Positions 62,069-64,000 of a stretch of DNA of 64,000 nt are shown in pieces. The DNA lies in contig JAGTXO010000063.1 in NCBI GenBank assembly GCA_019448385.1, positions 62,001-126,000 of the forward strand. Direction: 5' to 3'. Both the position numbers and the translations under genes were made by a program. The DNA is from Diacronema lutheri (Eukaryota; Haptophyta; Pavlovophyceae; Pavlovales; Pavlovaceae). Every line of letters starts with the position of its first letter. Position 1 is the first letter of the stretch. A model generated the notes under the pieces. That model had not been told where the DNA came from. It worked only from the letters and a program-made list of their open reading frames with translations, and made no database searches.

Positions 62069-63775
62069 TCAGAGGCGGACGCCCGTCACGCCGCGGTAGC
62101 GCGTGTACTTTTCAAAGGTGCGCTTCCAAAGCAGGAGCTCATGCTCCGAGACCGCCTTGTACTGGTGCTTCTCGCCGTTGGCCAGCGTGAGCTCGAGCTC
62201 GCGGCTCTGCGGGTCGCCGACGAGTGATTGGATGTCCGCCATCCTGACGGCCTTGCCCGGCTGCACCCCGAGCTGGTCCCACTTCACGATGGCCTTGCGC
62301 GTCGCGACGCTCGGGTTGGGCTGCGGCGCGAGTCCACCCGCCGGCAAATAGCATAGGTGCTGCCTGTGGATGTAAAAATAGCGCAGCTGCCATTTCCCTT
62401 TGTGAGAGCGCTTGCTCAAATAGCCCTGCGCGAACCGCTCGAGGTCGGCGAGCTTGTGGCGCACGTAGAGGCGCTGGATGACGCGCGCGGCGCGCGCGGT
62501 GCGCATCGCCGTCACCGCGCGGCGCTGCGTGTGCGCGCGCGCCGCCGCCATTCTGCGGTATGTGCGCGAGATGACGCGCGCAGCCTCGTGTTGCCTCTTA
62601 GCGCGCTCGAAGCCGCGTTCGATGAGTGCCCTGACGAACCGGCCGCCGATCGCGTCGGTTTTGCGCTGGAAGGCGCGCGCGGCGAGCTCGGCGAGGCGCG
62701 CGCGCTTGTACTGCATGTGCCGCCGCTTCCGCCGCGCCGCGCGCTGCAGCACGAGCGCCGCGTGCCGCTGCGCGACGGCGGCGGCCTTGCGCGCGTGCTC
62801 GGCCGCCTGGAGCAGCGCGCGCTCAGCCTTCTCAGCTTCGTAGACGGCCCACACCCCATGGCGGTAACGCTTCCACGCGCGCTGGATGCGCAGCGCGCGC
62901 AGCTCGTAGTCGAAGCCCAGCCGCCTCGCCGCGTCCACGTCGCCCAGCGCCAGGTAGTAACGTATCCATTCCTTGCGCGCGAGTTCGAGCTCGTCGATTT
63001 GGGCGCGTGAGAACGGACGCGCCGCGTCGGCGTCGGCGGCCTCGCGCGCGGCGAAGGCGGCGTCGTCCTCGCGCTTGATGAGCACGGGCGACTTCCACCA
63101 TGCCTGCTCCGCCACCTCCACCATGAAGTGCGTCTTGCACGCCGGGCACTTGTGACTCACCCGCCCCTCGGGCACGCGCGTGAGCACGAACTGAGTTTGG
63201 CACTTGGGGCAGCTAAGCTCGTAGCCGTTGGACGAGACGAGGGAGCGACGAAAGGCGCGCTGAATCTTCTCCGCTGCGAGCTCGTGGTACAGCCCGAGCC
63301 CCGCCGCCTGCTCGATCTGGCCCGTCGCGACGCAGTATTGCAACCACGCGCGATGCTTCTGCTCCTCGCGCAGCCAGAGCGCGGCGGCGCGTGCCTGCTC
63401 GCCGCGCACGGCCTTTTGGATGATGGTCGCAGCATCCCGTGGGTCGTAGTTGGGCAGGTGCAGCCCGGCCACGCGCACGCTCTCGTGCGCCGCGCCGCCC
63501 CCGCCGCGCAGCGCGGGCGGCGCGTGCGCTGGCACCGTGTCAGCCTCGGCGATCCGCTGAGCAGCCGTGTACTGGCCGATGGAGATATAGTGGTCGAACC
63601 ACATGCGCCGGCGCTCCTCGGCGTGAATGTCGTACCCGCGCACCGGCGAGTGCGCCGCGCCAGCCACCACCATCTCGGCAGCGCCACGGCGGGCCCTCTG
63701 CTCGAGCCGCGCGAGAAGGGTCCAACAGCGCGCCGGTTTTCGCTTCAAACACCGCCCCGGAGCGATCAACGGCAT
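62069..63775 (-). CDS. IQ-motif protein with zinc ribbon and C-terminal PH domain
   Basis: 568 residues, single exon, starting at the first ATG (a second in-frame ATG lies about 100 bp in). At least six IQ-type calmodulin sites are visible (IQKAVRGEQAR, IQRAFRRSL, IQRAWKRYRHG, LQRAARRKRR, ISRTYRRM, IQRLYVRHKL). A C-x2-C ... C-x2-C zinc ribbon (LSCPKCQTQF, HKCPACKTHF) sits between IQs 2 and 3. The last 120 residues form a PH domain: QGYLSKRSHKGKWQLRYFYI, LELTLANGEKHQYKAVS, LLLWKRTFEKY. Calmodulin-dependent, phosphoinositide-bound scaffold is the likely role. Only 16 bp separate its ATG from the next gene's. Confidence 0.85.
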   Translation of the reverse strand: MPLIAPGRCLKRKPARCWTLLARLEQRARRGAAEMVVAGAAHSPVRGYDIHAEERRRMWFDHYISIGQYTAAQRIAEADTVPAHAPPALRGGGGAAHESVRVAGLHLPNYDPRDAATIIQKAVRGEQARAAALWLREEQKHRAWLQYCVATGQIEQAAGLGLYHELAAEKIQRAFRRSLVSSNGYELSCPKCQTQFVLTRVPEGRVSHKCPACKTHFMVEVAEQAWWKSPVLIKREDDAAFAAREAADADAARPFSRAQIDELELARKEWIRYYLALGDVDAARRLGFDYELRALRIQRAWKRYRHGVWAVYEAEKAERALLQAAEHARKAAAVAQRHAALVLQRAARRKRRHMQYKRARLAELAARAFQRKTDAIGGRFVRALIERGFERAKRQHEAARVISRTYRRMAAARAHTQRRAVTAMRTARAARVIQRLYVRHKLADLERFAQGYLSKRSHKGKWQLRYFYIHRQHLCYLPAGGLAPQPNPSVATRKAIVKWDQLGVQPGKAVRMADIQSLVGDPQSRELELTLANGEKHQYKAVSEHELLLWKRTFEKYTRYRGVTGVRL

Positions 63776-63791
63776 TTATTATTTAGCAAGC

Positions 63792-64000
63792 ATGGCGCCG
63801 TGCCCAGCGACGTGGCGCCGGCCGGTCGCCATGTGCCTCCTCGCCGCGCTGCACGACAACGCTGCGGCCGGGATGGTGGCGCCCGCAGCTCAGCGCCTCG
63901 TCCTTTTGCGCCACGGACGCACCGAAATGAACGACTATTTGACGCGCGTCCCATGGGACGCGCCGCACTTCCGCGACCCGATGCTGATCGACACGCGCCT
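63792..64000 (+). CDS. Histidine phosphatase (phosphoglycerate-mutase family), 5' part only
   Basis: An open frame from ATG 63792 runs off the window end (69 codons plus 2 bases). It begins MAPCPATWRRPVAMCLLAAL, an Arg/hydrophobic lead that could target an organelle, and then has RLVLLRHGRTEMNDYL, the RHG catalytic motif of the histidine-phosphatase superfamily (phospho-His in LRHGRTE). The N-terminal signature is clear; the rest, including the second catalytic His, lies outside the window, so the substrate class cannot be told. Confidence 0.8.
   Translation, partial: MAPCPATWRRPVAMCLLAALHDNAAAGMVAPAAQRLVLLRHGRTEMNDYLTRVPWDAPHFRDPMLIDTR

Overview
The window is nuclear DNA of a GC-rich, intron-containing, flagellated protist. 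It encodes alpha-tubulin, a SPAG17/PF6-like protein of the axonemal central pair, an ER P5A ATPase, a golgin, a P58IPK/DNAJC3-like ER co-chaperone and a GAF-PDE. There are no bacterial-style operons. Genes are packed head-to-head (as little as 16-60 bp between start codons) or tail-to-tail. Six of the 37 introns I modelled use GC instead of GT at the donor. A haptophyte alga (possibly a pavlophyte) fits the composition, the compact layout and the GC-AG introns, but this is inference; no rRNA or plastid gene in the window settles it.

Layout. 0-2.8 kb: 3' part of a P5A ATPase. 3.0-6.0 kb: a surface protein (PAN/apple, Pro-rich stalk, TM, EF-hand, ankyrin). 6.1-8.2 kb: divergent mitochondrial carrier and SAP-like/thioredoxin protein. 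8.2-16.3 kb: GAF-GAF cyclic-nucleotide phosphodiesterase, GT31-type glycosyltransferase, epoxide-hydrolase-like enzyme. 16.4-19.7 kb: golgin with two GRIP-like domains. 19.7-21.5 kb: no recognisable gene; diverged repeats and a lower-GC block of inverted CCAAT motifs. 21.5-24.3 kb: membrane-anchored TIR-like protein. 24.3-25.1 kb: fold-back element and a G run. 25.1-32.6 kb: disordered protein, DNAJC3-like co-chaperone, hexose transporter. 32.8-39.5 kb: three tandem paralogues of the membrane TIR-like family. 39.5-41.1 kb: RING-Tubby fusion. 41.2-43.9 kb: a complete Tc1/mariner-like element with identical 438-bp inverted repeats, a broken transposase and captured exon-like DNA. 44.2-60.3 kb: a small helical protein, SPAG17-like protein, alpha-tubulin, an unknown protein and a very long coiled-coil EF-hand protein. 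60.3-64 kb: small secreted-like protein, tandem GST/thioredoxin-fold protein, IQ/zinc-ribbon/PH protein, and the start of a histidine phosphatase.

The most novel candidate is the TIR-like family. Each member has an N-terminal block of about six hydrophobic segments, a linker, and a cytosolic TIR-like domain that keeps a Trp-Cys-x-x-Glu motif at the position of the catalytic Glu of plant TIR NADases, then a conserved C-terminal helix. One diverged member at 22-24 kb carries 22 heptads in its linker; three near-identical, mosaic members lie in tandem at 33-39 kb. This is the pattern expected of a recently expanding, gene-converting receptor or defence family.

All exon boundaries were worked out by eye from reading frame, splice dinucleotides and protein-family continuity. 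Each spliced model sums to a whole number of codons. No similarity search was run.
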